A stretch of DNA of 64,000 nucleotides. Source: Acidobacteriaceae bacterium (GTDB lineage Bacteria > Acidobacteriota > Terriglobia > Terriglobales > Acidobacteriaceae). Made by a program: the position numbers and the translations under genes. Of the stretch, positions 8,530 through 16,550 are shown piece by piece. The notes under the pieces were generated by a model. That model saw nothing but the letters and a program-made list of their open reading frames with translations. It had not been told where the DNA came from and did not search any database. The stretch covers positions 186,001-250,000 of the forward strand of contig JAOAPC010000022.1 of assembly GCA_025462735.1 (NCBI GenBank), written 5' to 3'. Within the stretch, counting starts at the first letter, position 1; every line of letters begins with the position of its first letter.

Positions 8530-9837
8530 TTATTGACCCGTCACCGTGGTCCAGAACCACGCCAGCGATAGGATGATCAGAATGGCGCTGGTGGACCAAG
8601 CCATCACATTCACAAATCTCGAATTCCGATATTCCCCCATCAACTCTTTTTTGTTGACCAGGATGAGCATAAAAATGAGCAGGAACGGCAGCAGAATACC
8701 GTTCACCACCTGTGAGTAGAGAAGAACTTTGAGTAGCGGGATTCCAGGCAGCAGTACGACTCCTGCACCGAATGCAATCAGCAGAGTGTAAAGCCAGTAG
8801 AACGCCGGAGCTTCAGAGAACCTCTTGTTTATTCCGGACTCGAATCCCAATCCCTCACAAATGTTGTAGGCGGTGGCTAGCGGCAAAATCGCCGCAGAAA
8901 GCAGCGAGGCGTTAACCAGTCCAATGGCAAAGAGCAGGAATGCCCATTGTCCGGCAAGGGGCTTCAGCGCGGCCGCAGCGTCCGCGGCATCGGTAATATT
9001 GTGGACTCCCGAGACGTACAAGGTCGCCGCACATGCTAGAACGATGAAGAACGCGATCACGTCGGTGATGATGCAGCCCAAGATCACGTCCCAGCGGCTG
9101 AGTCCATATTGTTTCTTGCCGATTCCCTTCTCCACAATCGAGGCCTGCAAATAGAACTGCATCCACGGAGTGATGGTAGTCCCGATTAAGCCGATGACCA
9201 TGACCAGATATTCGGAACTCCTGCTCACGGTGGGGACGATAGTGTCGTGAATCGCGGCCTTCCAATTGGGGTGGGCCAAGATGGCCGAAATCACATACGA
9301 AAAATAGATCAGAGAGAAGACGATGAGAATTCTCTCTACCGGCTTATATGAATTCCGCACCACCATCATCCACACCAGAGCAGCACCAATGGGCACGGCG
9401 ATATACTTGCTGACTCCGAAAAGCCCCATGCCGGAAGCCATGCCGGCAAACTCGGCCATGATGTTGCCAAAGTCCGCCAAACCCAGGACGAGCATGGTGA
9501 AAAATGTCACCCTGAAACCAAATTCCTCACGGATCAGGTCCGAGAGTCCTTTTCCGGTGACGGCGCCCATGCGCGCCGCCATTTCCTGAACGATGATCAG
9601 AGCGATGGTTGTTGGAATCAGAGTCCAAAGCAGCGCGTAACCGAACTTCGCTCCTGCCTGGGAATAAGTGAGGATTCCGCCGGGATCGTTATCAACGTTG
9701 GCGGTGATAAAACCCGGGCCGAAGATGGCCAGAAATGCTAGTAAACGGAACTTCATGGAACGCAGAGGCATGCGCCGCCGCGACTTTTTTGCTCGCGGAG
9801 CTTGCGACACCGGCTTCACCGGAACACTCTGGTTCAT
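8530..9837 (-). CDS. Nramp (SLC11) family divalent metal transporter with variant metal site
   Basis: The protein has about 435 residues and eleven membrane helices, typical of Nramp. In helix 1 the metal-binding motif is DPGG (residues 51-54) in place of the usual DPGN. In helix 6 the usual MPH is replaced by TPW (residues 223-225), so the soft methionine ligand that favours manganese and iron is missing. A branch of SLC11 lacking this methionine has been described as magnesium transporters (NRMT), and the TPW/DPGG combination fits that branch as I remember it. The upstream gene encodes MgtE-type magnesium-sensing domains. I place the start at ATG 9837; the frame is open to 9909, adding 24 doubtful residues. 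Confidence 0.87.
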   Translation of the reverse strand: MNQSVPVKPVSQAPRAKKSRRRMPLRSMKFRLLAFLAIFGPGFITANVDNDPGGILTYSQAGAKFGYALLWTLIPTTIALIIVQEMAARMGAVTGKGLSDLIREEFGFRVTFFTMLVLGLADFGNIMAEFAGMASGMGLFGVSKYIAVPIGAALVWMMVVRNSYKPVERILIVFSLIYFSYVISAILAHPNWKAAIHDTIVPTVSRSSEYLVMVIGLIGTTITPWMQFYLQASIVEKGIGKKQYGLSRWDVILGCIITDVIAFFIVLACAATLYVSGVHNITDAADAAAALKPLAGQWAFLLFAIGLVNASLLSAAILPLATAYNICEGLGFESGINKRFSEAPAFYWLYTLLIAFGAGVVLLPGIPLLKVLLYSQVVNGILLPFLLIFMLILVNKKELMGEYRNSRFVNVMAWSTSAILIILSLAWFWTTVTGQ

Positions 9838-10056
9838 TTCGCGCCCTCTGGTGCCTGGAACCGGGGTCAGGTTCCAGGTCTTCCAGCTTCTCTGAAACTG
9901 CCTTTGCACTCTGAACAGACATAAACAAATAGTTCAACGCCGAATCAGGATAACCGCAGACGCGCGAATTTGAACAGTTGAAATTGCTCAATATGGATTA
10001 ATTTTTGTTGCGAATGGACCGGGCGAAGAAAACCACGCTGGGCGACTAACCCGAGG

Positions 10057-11334
10057 CTACAACTTTGCTCGCAACAGGCTGATGACATCATCAGACGTAA
10101 TTACGCCGGTCAGTACACCTCGATCATCTAAGACCGGCAGGATTACGAGGTTGTATTTGTCGAACAATTCCGTGACCTGCTTCTCTCGTGCGCCCGCATG
10201 CACGGAGATCAATGGCTCGACAACGAGGGATGACAGCTTGTCTTCAGCCTTCGCCAAAACCAATTTGGCAAGTGGAACAGCGCCCACCAGCTTTCCCTCA
10301 TCATCCACGAGGAAGATGGTATGGACCGACTCGACGGCGCCTTCGAACTTGCGCAGCGTCTCGATTGCATCGTTCACCGTGGCCTTTGAATCGAGTGCCA
10401 AATATTCTGTATTCATCCGCCCGGCGGCGGTGTTTTCACGGAACTCCAGCAGCTCGGCAACTTCGTCGCGTTCCTGCGGAGCCATGTCGCGCAAGATTTG
10501 CGAGCTGCGTTCCTCCGGTAGCGTGGCGAGGAGGTCTGCGGCCGCATCCGGATTCATCTCCTCAACGATGTCGGCGGCGCGCTCGGAATCCAGCGACTCA
10601 AGAATGGACTTCTTGACTTTGGGCTGCACCTCTTCGAGTGCGCCTGCAGCCACTCCCTCGTCCAGCGTTTCGAAAACGGCTTCGCGCTCGCCGGGGGTCA
10701 GGGACTCCACAATGTCGGCAATGTCGGCGGGATGGAGCTTCGCCAGCCGCTCGTGAGAAATTTTCAGCTTCACCCGGCGGGCAGGATCGGTCTCGATCAG
10801 ATCCACAAACTCCCATGGAATCAGGCGGGGCGGAATTTTCTGCAGAAGCACGTTCAGCGCCGCCATGGGAACTATGCCCTTAAGCAGCCGGCGGATGGCT
10901 CCCCGAACGCCCACATCCACAGATGCCACTTTCAGTCTGATACGCCCGTTGCTGGTCTCGCAATACAGATCGACGTCGTTTACGCGTACAACTTTGCGGC
11001 CATGGACATCGATGATCTGTTGATCGAGGAGGTCACGTTCGAGCAGGAACAGTCCTTCACCCTCGACTGCGACCCAATTGGAAGCGGCAGAACTCGCGCG
11101 AATGCCGCCGTTCAGGTTCGAAACGGCAGAAAGTGGCAATAGGCGGTCGCCCTGTTTCGTACGGACGATCAAGGTTGAAATATGGACAAGATCATCGGCG
11201 GGGGTAAGAGCAATCTCGCGCACACGTCCGCCCTGAACGCCGGAAGAATCCATCACCGGGGCGCCCAGCAGTTCGGTCAGCGCAATCGTGCCCATGTTTT
11301 GAGAATGGGCGAGAGTGGAAATGTTGTCAATCAT
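10057..11334 (-). CDS. PRC-barrel, MgtE_N and tandem CBS domain protein, likely magnesium sensor
   Basis: The 425-residue soluble protein has a PRC-barrel-like N-terminal part (about 14-150, with two beta-barrel halves), an MgtE intracellular N domain of superhelical repeats (about 190-300: LHPADIADIVESL, SERAADIVEEMNPD, PEERSSQIL) and two CBS domains (about 305-425). The linker AAGRMNTEYLAL matches the MgtE N-to-CBS junction. The MgtE membrane pore is absent. In MgtE these domains bind magnesium and gate the channel, so this protein probably senses magnesium for the Nramp-like carrier encoded 220 bases downstream on the same strand. An alternative start is the ATG at 11295. Confidence 0.85.
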   Translation of the reverse strand: MIDNISTLAHSQNMGTIALTELLGAPVMDSSGVQGGRVREIALTPADDLVHISTLIVRTKQGDRLLPLSAVSNLNGGIRASSAASNWVAVEGEGLFLLERDLLDQQIIDVHGRKVVRVNDVDLYCETSNGRIRLKVASVDVGVRGAIRRLLKGIVPMAALNVLLQKIPPRLIPWEFVDLIETDPARRVKLKISHERLAKLHPADIADIVESLTPGEREAVFETLDEGVAAGALEEVQPKVKKSILESLDSERAADIVEEMNPDAAADLLATLPEERSSQILRDMAPQERDEVAELLEFRENTAAGRMNTEYLALDSKATVNDAIETLRKFEGAVESVHTIFLVDDEGKLVGAVPLAKLVLAKAEDKLSSLVVEPLISVHAGAREKQVTELFDKYNLVILPVLDDRGVLTGVITSDDVISLLRAKL

Positions 11335-11462
11335 TTCCCACGAAAAATTTCACCAGGGGAACTTGCGTTTGTACATTCCCCTTTGAGTTTGGAACTCCCA
11401 GCGCACGGCGCAGCGCAAGCCTTGCCCTGACGTGATATGTTTTCACTTGATGTAAAGCTGCC

Positions 11463-12326
11463 ATGACTGCCAGCCGCATAGTTCGCCATCAGAATGCCGC
11501 CGCCGAGATTCCCCCGGTTCCGCTGACCATCGAGGGCTACAGCGTCCTGCATCAGATGATGCGATTCCGTTGGTCCGCGTGGCGCGGGCTTGATCCCGCA
11601 AAAAAGACCGAAATCGTGCGGGAAGCAAGTCAGCTGCTCGGTACTTGGGAACAAGGCAAATCAGGGCAGTCAGCGCTGTATTCGCTGATCGGGCACAAGG
11701 GCGACTTGATGCTGGTGCACTTCCGCAACTCCTTCGATGACCTCAACCGCGCGGAAATGCAGTTGGCACAGTTGCGGCTGAGCGATTACCTCGAACCTAC
11801 AACTTCCTATCTGTCGGTGATCGAGCTCGGGCTTTATGAATCCAGTCTGAAGACCTATCGCGAGCTGGTTGAGCAAGGCATCGAGCCGCATTCGGAAGAA
11901 TGGAAGCAGGCAGTGAATGAAACCTTGGATCGCCAGCGCGAAGCCATGCGCCCCCGGCTATTTCCGGAAATTCCCACTGCCCGGTATATCAGCTTTTATC
12001 CCATGGATCGACGCCGCGGCGAGGAGAAGAACTGGTACACGCTGCCCATGGAAGAACGGGCGCGCCAGATGAACGAACACGGACTGGTAGGACGGCGCTA
12101 TGCGGGAGAGGTAAAGCAGATCATTACTGGTTCTATCGGGTTCGATGATTGGGAATGGGGCGTCGATCTGTTTGCCGACGATCCCATAGTTTTCAAGAAG
12201 CTTATTTACGAAATGCGCTTCGACGAAGTGAGCGCTGTCTACGCGCAATTCGGGCACTTCTATATTGGGGTGCGTTGTTTGGCCAATAGCCTGGGTAAGC
12301 TGCTAAACGGCGAAGTGCCGGAATAG
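11463..12326 (+). CDS. hemQ: Coproheme decarboxylase of the chlorite dismutase family
   Basis: HemQ (ChdC) turns iron-coproporphyrin III into heme b with hydrogen peroxide, the last step of the coproporphyrin-dependent heme route. The 287-residue protein has the family's two ferredoxin-like halves. Tyr179 in YPMDRRR matches the catalytic tyrosine, and His206 in RQMNEHGLVGR fits the proximal heme ligand. The arginine-rich YPMDRRRGEEKNW loop is typical of HemQ and unlike true chlorite dismutases. It is divergently oriented to the magnesium-sensor gene and two bases ahead of a nucleotidyltransferase gene. No other heme gene except ctaB is in the window. Confidence 0.85.
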   Translation: MTASRIVRHQNAAAEIPPVPLTIEGYSVLHQMMRFRWSAWRGLDPAKKTEIVREASQLLGTWEQGKSGQSALYSLIGHKGDLMLVHFRNSFDDLNRAEMQLAQLRLSDYLEPTTSYLSVIELGLYESSLKTYRELVEQGIEPHSEEWKQAVNETLDRQREAMRPRLFPEIPTARYISFYPMDRRRGEEKNWYTLPMEERARQMNEHGLVGRRYAGEVKQIITGSIGFDDWEWGVDLFADDPIVFKKLIYEMRFDEVSAVYAQFGHFYIGVRCLANSLGKLLNGEVPE

Positions 12327-12328
12327 CC

Positions 12329-12961
12329 GTGGGACTCGGCGGAGTCATTCTGGCGGCGGGCGAATCCACGCGCATGGGCCGTGACAAAGCTTTGCTGCCT
12401 TGGCCTCTCAAGCTCGCAGGCTCTCAAAGGGAGACGGCGTCTGGCACCCTACTTTCAGCAGCGATCGAGGTACTCGAAGATTATTGCGACATGGTGATCG
12501 TCGTAGCCGGGAAAAATGAAACGGCATTGCGCCCGGTCGTGTACGGCTGCGGAGCATTTCTCGCGCGGAACCCCACTCCAGAAAGAGGGCAATTCAGCTC
12601 GCTTCAGATCGGGCTCCATGAAGTGATGAGTCGGGGACGCGACGCGGCCATGGTTACCCTGGTAGACCGCCCTCCTCCGAACGCAACCACTCTTCGAAAA
12701 TTGCTGGAAGCCTTTGAAAAACGAAACCGAAATACCTGGGCGGTGATTCCTGAATTTCAAAGTAAACACGGTCACCCCATCATCATCGGCCGAGAGATGA
12801 TTGAGGCCTTCCTGAGATCTCCAAGCACGGCTAACGCTCGTGAAATTGAACACGTGAACCAAGAGCGGATTGCCTACGTGCCCGTAGACGATTCATGGGT
12901 AACGGTAAATATCAACACTCGTGAGGACTATGCTGGGCTGGAGTCGTCTTTCCAGACTTGA
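12329..12961 (+). CDS. MocA/MobA-like nucleotidyltransferase
   Basis: The 210-residue protein has the NTP-transferase signature LAAGESTRMGRDKALLPW near the N-terminus, then ERGQFSSLQIGL and the metal-binding region LVDRPPP (usually D-Q-P), plus KHGHPIII, which matches the GHP motif of MocA. MocA-type enzymes add CMP to molybdopterin; the family also includes MobA and sugar-phosphate nucleotidyltransferases. The start is GTG at 12329, two bases after hemQ, so the two may share a transcript. No molybdenum-enzyme gene is close, so the substrate stays open. Confidence 0.8.
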   Translation: MGLGGVILAAGESTRMGRDKALLPWPLKLAGSQRETASGTLLSAAIEVLEDYCDMVIVVAGKNETALRPVVYGCGAFLARNPTPERGQFSSLQIGLHEVMSRGRDAAMVTLVDRPPPNATTLRKLLEAFEKRNRNTWAVIPEFQSKHGHPIIIGREMIEAFLRSPSTANAREIEHVNQERIAYVPVDDSWVTVNINTREDYAGLESSFQT

Positions 12962-13003
12962 TTCCGTGCCGTCCCTCCGGGCTCTCATTTATGCTTCTGC
13001 ATA

Positions 13004-13023
13004 CCCGGCACTGACGTGCCGGG
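13004..13023 (+). terminator. Perfect hairpin after the nucleotidyltransferase gene
   Basis: CCCGGCAC and GTGCCGGG pair over 8 bases around a TGAC loop, 43 bases after the stop codon. There is no clear run of T behind it, so it could be a weak terminator or a small dispersed palindrome rather than a classical terminator. Confidence 0.45.
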
Positions 13024-13058
13024 CTATCTAAATTCCGTTGCTTCGCGACTCAATATAA

Positions 13059-13790
13059 ATGCAGCAGAAAGTCACAATGAAACAGACTTCAAAGACGCAA
13101 GCTTCTTCGCTCATCGACTCAGTGCTGGGCCTCAATCCTCGGCTAGCGGTTTTCGACTGTGACGGGACGTTGTGGTCCGGCGATGCCGGCGAGGGCTTTT
13201 TCGACTGGGAACTCAAGCGCGGCGTCGTCTCCTACGAAATTGTTCGATGGGCCCGAGCACGATACGTCGAGTATCGCGAAGGCAAAGTCAGCGAAGACGC
13301 TATGTGTGGAGAGATGGTGACTCTGCATCAGGGTCTGAAAGAAGTCGATGTGCTCGCGTTGGCGCGTGAGTTCTTCAAGGAAAACTTCGCGGGCCGAATC
13401 TTTTCGGAAATGCGCGAACTAATCAAGCGCCTGCAGGCGACCGGGTGCGATGTCTGGGCGGTATCGTCGACGAACCAATGGGTGATCCGCGAAGCCATGG
13501 CTTACGTGGGAATCTCGCCGGAGAAAATCCTTGCGGCCTCCGCCGAAGTGAATGGCGGGACTATTACCGGCAACCTCACCCGTATGCCTTCGGGCCCAGG
13601 GAAACCTAAAGCGATACTTGAAGTAATAGGCGAGGTGCCTGATGCCGCCTTCGGCAACTCTCGTTGGGACGCCGACATGCTCACCCTGGCCAGATATCCG
13701 GTTGCAGTAAATCCGAATCCTGATCTGGAAAAGCTTGCACGGGAGAAAAGGTGGACAATCTATTGGCCTGCCGAAGTTACTGCTGAATGA
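13059..13790 (+). CDS. HAD-IB family phosphatase (SerB-like)
   Basis: The protein (about 240 residues) carries the haloacid dehalogenase motifs in order: FDCDGTLW (nucleophile and acid-base Asp), SSTN (motif II), a Lys in GPGKPKAIL (motif III) and GNSRWDADML (motif IV). A helical cap lies between motifs I and II. This layout is that of subfamily IB, which contains phosphoserine phosphatase and related small-molecule phosphatases. The exact substrate cannot be told. ATG at 13059 and ATG at 13077 are both possible starts; neither has a strong ribosome site. Its 3' end overlaps the convergent NTF2-like gene by 14 bases. Confidence 0.82.
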   Translation: MQQKVTMKQTSKTQASSLIDSVLGLNPRLAVFDCDGTLWSGDAGEGFFDWELKRGVVSYEIVRWARARYVEYREGKVSEDAMCGEMVTLHQGLKEVDVLALAREFFKENFAGRIFSEMRELIKRLQATGCDVWAVSSTNQWVIREAMAYVGISPEKILAASAEVNGGTITGNLTRMPSGPGKPKAILEVIGEVPDAAFGNSRWDADMLTLARYPVAVNPNPDLEKLAREKRWTIYWPAEVTAE

Positions 13791-14241
13791 GAGTCGACTG
13801 GCTGGCAATGCACATCCAGCGACTGCCCTGTCTGACCCAAGTATCAGTAAATCTGCCGTGGTGGTAATAGCCTTTGCCGTTCAGTGTTCCTCGTTCGTGA
13901 TAAGTGCCGATTACGATGACCGTGTCCTGGTGGACGCGGGCTTTTAGAGACTCATTGCCGATGGTCTCAATGTGCTCGGGCGGATGCTTGATGCTGTCGA
14001 GAAACTCGGCCTTGTTTTTGAGGCTGCCATCGATATCGACGAACGTGAAGTTCTCCGCCAGCAGGTGGTCGAGCGCCGAAGCGTCCTTGTTGACTTCGGC
14101 CTGGTTCCAAAGCGTTTCGAGTGATAGAACGCGCGCCGAGTCGCTATCTTGTGTGGACGCACCCGGTCCTTGCGCAAATGTTACCGCTGGAAGGATCATC
14201 AGAGTGGCAAGAGACAGGATCTGACCGACGCACCTTTTCAT
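13777..14241 (-). CDS. Secreted NTF2-like (SnoaL/DUF4440) protein
   Basis: The 154-residue product begins with a signal peptide (MKRCVGQILSLATLMILPAV, cleavage after FAQG) and then one NTF2-like cone fold: LETLWNQAEVNKDASALDHL, ENFTFVDIDGSLKNKAEFL and a C-terminal sheet ending in RFTDTWVRQGSRWMCIA. This is the DUF4440 pattern, common in secreted proteins of unknown function. The frame runs further upstream to 14316, but the ATG at 14241 gives a proper signal peptide. No catalytic residues can be assigned. It overlaps the convergent phosphatase gene at the 3' end. Confidence 0.8.
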   Translation of the reverse strand: MKRCVGQILSLATLMILPAVTFAQGPGASTQDSDSARVLSLETLWNQAEVNKDASALDHLLAENFTFVDIDGSLKNKAEFLDSIKHPPEHIETIGNESLKARVHQDTVIVIGTYHERGTLNGKGYYHHGRFTDTWVRQGSRWMCIASQSTLIQQ

Positions 14242-14758
14242 ACTTGCATCGTGACGCAATCCATAACGCATCCGCATGGATACTCCATCTTCTAGAGATG
14301 ATCTCGGGTTGGCCAAAACAAATAACTGTCCGCAGGAGTATACATTTCGTATCGACTCGGCGAGGAGTTTGCCTTAGGAAGCGCAGCGATCGTTTGCTGG
14401 CAGAAGACTGCGAGTCACGGCAAGTTCCGGACCGGAGGTATTGACCGTAGAGAACGCAGAGTGGGAAGGAAAAACAGAAAAGCCGGAAGCAGTTTCGAGG
14501 GGGGTTTAACAAAACTGCGATCCGGCCTTTTGCTCGTTGTTCGCGTTGGAGCTGTGCTTTGAAACCTAGCACACGGTTGTCTGCAATTAATCGACTGCTT
14601 CTAATCGTCGGAATACCGACGTTTGCGCACTTTGTGCAAAGTGGTTCGTTGCACGTTTAAAATCCGACGTTCTGACTCGCCAATCGGCGGTCAAGATTGT
14701 TCGGAGAACCTTTCTGCCTGACGGACGGCGCAGCACCAGAATTAGTTGCAAAATTTTG
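14242..14758. other. Gap with one hairpin and a possible PilZ 5' extension
   Basis: Between the NTF2-like gene and the first standard start of the PilZ gene I see no complete gene. A long stem-loop lies at 14481-14532, listed separately. From about 14690 onward the PilZ frame is open and looks coding (see the PilZ entry). Confidence 0.6.
14481..14532 (+). other. Long bipartite stem-loop
   Basis: GCCGGA and TCCGGC form an outer stem, and GCAGTTT and AAACTGC form an inner stem. The loop holds a G-run followed by TTTAACA. The outer stem is followed by CTTTTG. It could be a terminator or a small structured RNA. It is isolated, about 690 bases after the phosphatase gene. Confidence 0.4.
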
Positions 14759-15184
14759 ATGACTCTCAGGAGTCTTGATGCGGCTGACCCATTTTCCGGA
14801 CCCTGTACCGCTTTCCTGGTAAATCCGCAGGGATGCGCTGCACGCTTCGGTCGTCCCCTGGAAATTGGCGCAGCGGTGGAGTTGGAGGGCCTTCCTGCCG
14901 CACGCAGTGTCTCCGCGCGGGTAGTGAACTGTATTTCGCCTGGAGAGTACGAGAAGTTCTGGATTCTTGGATTGGCCCTGGAGGAGCCAGGGAATGTTTG
15001 GGGAATCGAAACCCCGCCCGAGGACTGGCACCCTGACACTCAGACAACCCAGGGTGATAGTGCACGCACAAATCAGTTCGGCGGTACCGAGCGCGGCCGC
15101 ATGAAGGAACCGTGGAAGGCCATTAGCAAAGCAAAGTCTCTATTGCGGATCTTACGTCACTTCCCGAGCCATGAGGGCTTTTGA
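14759..15184 (+). CDS. PilZ-domain protein with unclear start
   Basis: PilZ domains bind cyclic di-GMP. The C-terminal signature here (ILGLALEEPGNVWGIETPPEDW) is the form common in acidobacterial PilZ proteins, and the preceding CTAFLVNPQGCAARFGRPLEIG fits the domain core. The usual N-terminal arginine motif, of the type RRxxR, is encoded upstream of the ATG at 14759 as DGRRSTRISCKI in the same open frame, which runs back to 14591 without ATG, GTG or TTG except TTG at 14756. So the true start may be a non-standard codon (for example CTG at 14672), or a base error or decay is present. A polar tail of 40 residues follows the domain. Confidence 0.6.
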   Translation: MTLRSLDAADPFSGPCTAFLVNPQGCAARFGRPLEIGAAVELEGLPAARSVSARVVNCISPGEYEKFWILGLALEEPGNVWGIETPPEDWHPDTQTTQGDSARTNQFGGTERGRMKEPWKAISKAKSLLRILRHFPSHEGF

Positions 15185-15227
15185 TCGGTTGGTAATCTCC
15201 GGCCTGACCGCGCCACCAGTGCGCGGC

Positions 15228-15383
15228 TTAAGCTGACTTCTTGATCGGAAGAGGCTGACGGAGCCTGATTGCCTCTTGCACTTCCTTCAGTTCTTTGCAG
15301 CTTTGGCAATTCGGATCAGAACAGTACGGTGAACCATGCCGAGTTCCTGGTGGATTAGATTGGGAATTTGAAGGGGTTGCCAT
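15228..15383 (-). CDS. Small 51-residue protein with Cys motif
   Basis: A strong ribosome site (AGGAGG, then seven bases, then ATG at 15383) opens a 51-residue frame: a Ser/Asn/Pro-rich start, HGSPYCSDPNCQSCKELKEV in the middle and a basic end (LPIKKSA). The three cysteines (C21, C26, C29) could hold zinc or form a small knuckle. I do not recognise a named family. The ribosome site and protein-like composition support it being real. Confidence 0.6.
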   Translation of the reverse strand: MATPSNSQSNPPGTRHGSPYCSDPNCQSCKELKEVQEAIRLRQPLPIKKSA

Positions 15384-15600
15384 TGCCGGCCTCCTGAACT
15401 ATCCGTTGCACAAGAGCCCGACGCCCGGCGGGGCGCGACGGAAAGATGTGAACTCGAACGGACATAGCCTAACACCGCTCTAAACCTCTGACAGTACGCT
15501 TGCGCACACTTCCGCGTACACAGAGCGAATTAACGCACCGACTACTTTAGGTATCGTGAGCGCAATGAAGCTTTTCAAGAACTCACTGCAGCCTGCCTTC

Positions 15601-15990
15601 TCACTTGACCGTCAATACGAGCACGGTGCTTTTACCTCCGCTGGTGCAACCCAAGTCCGAGGAATTCCCACTCGGGGTGAGCACGCTGACGTTCACCGAT
15701 CCAGGGCCGGAGATCACGCCGGTCGTGAGCGTCACTTTTAGCTGGGTACTGCTCACTGCGGTTGCGGTGATAGCTTTGCCATTAATTAGGATTTCGGACG
15801 CTGGCACAAATTGGCTACCGTTCACGGTGAGCACAGTGCCCTGCTGCACTTGAGAAAATGTCACCGAACTGGGAGAGAGAGAACCGATTGATGGCACCGG
15901 TCTGGCGCTACCGCAAAGTGGGTTCAGAGTGTTGTTACAGCCTGAAAGAAACAGGCTGGCGATGACAATGAGTAAAAGGCGTGAGGGCAT
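15601..15990 (-). CDS. IPT/TIG-domain lipoprotein
   Basis: The 129-residue product has a lipoprotein signal (LLLIVIASLFLSGC, lipobox L-S-G-C) and one immunoglobulin-like IPT/TIG domain: PSIGSLSPSSVTFSQVQQGT, then VNGSQFVPASEILINGKAI and GSVNVSVLTPSG. Such domains are common in surface proteins of acidobacteria and act as binding or spacer modules. ATG at 15990 is preceded by GGAAGGAG, so I prefer it to an upstream in-frame start at 16041. Confidence 0.8.
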   Translation of the reverse strand: MPSRLLLIVIASLFLSGCNNTLNPLCGSARPVPSIGSLSPSSVTFSQVQQGTVLTVNGSQFVPASEILINGKAITATAVSSTQLKVTLTTGVISGPGSVNVSVLTPSGNSSDLGCTSGGKSTVLVLTVK

Positions 15991-16096
15991 GTGAATGCTC
16001 CTTCCGAGGGTAAGCCTCAATGGGTCTCCCTTGCAGAACACGGCTAGTCAAAATTAGTTTCGGCTAAAAAATAAAATCCCATGAGGTGAAAAAGGG

Positions 16097-16180
16097 GGCC
16101 TCCGCACGGAGGTCCGCCGGATTCCGCTGGCGGTCAAGAGTCGGCGATCAAATCAAGTGTTTACTGCCGACTGGCTGACC
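16097..16180. other. Three consecutive hairpins
   Basis: Hairpin 1 pairs GGCCTCC with GGAGGTCC-type bases (16097-16114), hairpin 2 pairs CCGCC with GGCGG (16114-16133), and hairpin 3 pairs GGTCA plus GTCGGC with GCCGAC plus TGACC (16132-16180). They sit between two divergent genes, upstream of the small protein at 16254. This could be a leader RNA, a small RNA or a dispersed palindromic element. I do not match it to a named riboswitch. Confidence 0.4.
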
Positions 16181-16253
16181 ACTTCGTATGTTGCCGAACA
16201 GTTCGTCAGAAAGATTGAGAGTACATTACGTTGTAGCAAAGAAAGGGGCAATT

Positions 16254-16484
16254 ATGCCCCACGATCACAATGAAGACTGGCGAATTCTAGCGGAAGAAGC
16301 CCGATTAGAAAAAGACCCGGATAAACTGCTTGAGATTATCAGTGCGCTGAACCGAGCCCTTGACGACCGGGAAAAAGACGCCCGCGAAAACAGACAGCAG
16401 CCTCCCGCCACTGGACCGAAAACAAAAGACCCAATAAACGCTGTCCAAGCGAACCCCGCCCAAGCAGGTTCCGTCCCGAAGTAA
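16254..16484 (+). CDS. Small helical protein with W-x(n)-DPDKLLE signature
   Basis: The 76-residue protein reads DWRILAEEARLEKDPDKLLE, then IISALNRALDDREKDARENR and a disordered Gln/Pro-rich tail. ATG at 16254 follows GAAAGGGG. A second copy of this family is encoded at 29955-30110 (HWTQLCELAASEQDPDKLLD, then LVKEINRMLEEREKLL), so it is a paralogous lineage family. Function unknown; the helical hairpin pattern suggests a protein-binding adaptor. Confidence 0.7.
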   Translation: MPHDHNEDWRILAEEARLEKDPDKLLEIISALNRALDDREKDARENRQQPPATGPKTKDPINAVQANPAQAGSVPK

Positions 16485-16550
16485 ATGCTTCTCGCGCATC
16501 AAGCATCTGACGCGGGCACGCCGCCATCCTAAGCCCCATGGGGGAGACAA

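Noticed and set aside
10082-10756. Long plus-strand open frame, Ser-rich
   Set aside because: It lies antisense to the MgtE_N-CBS gene; the Ser/Arg-rich composition is that of a shadow frame and no domain is visible.
11335-11462. Magnesium (M-box) riboswitch before the sensor gene
   Set aside because: Only 128 bases are shared by two divergent genes and no M-box-like core is apparent.
14587-15039. Minus-strand open frame opposite the PilZ gene
   Set aside because: No domain, and the plus strand carries the clear PilZ signature.
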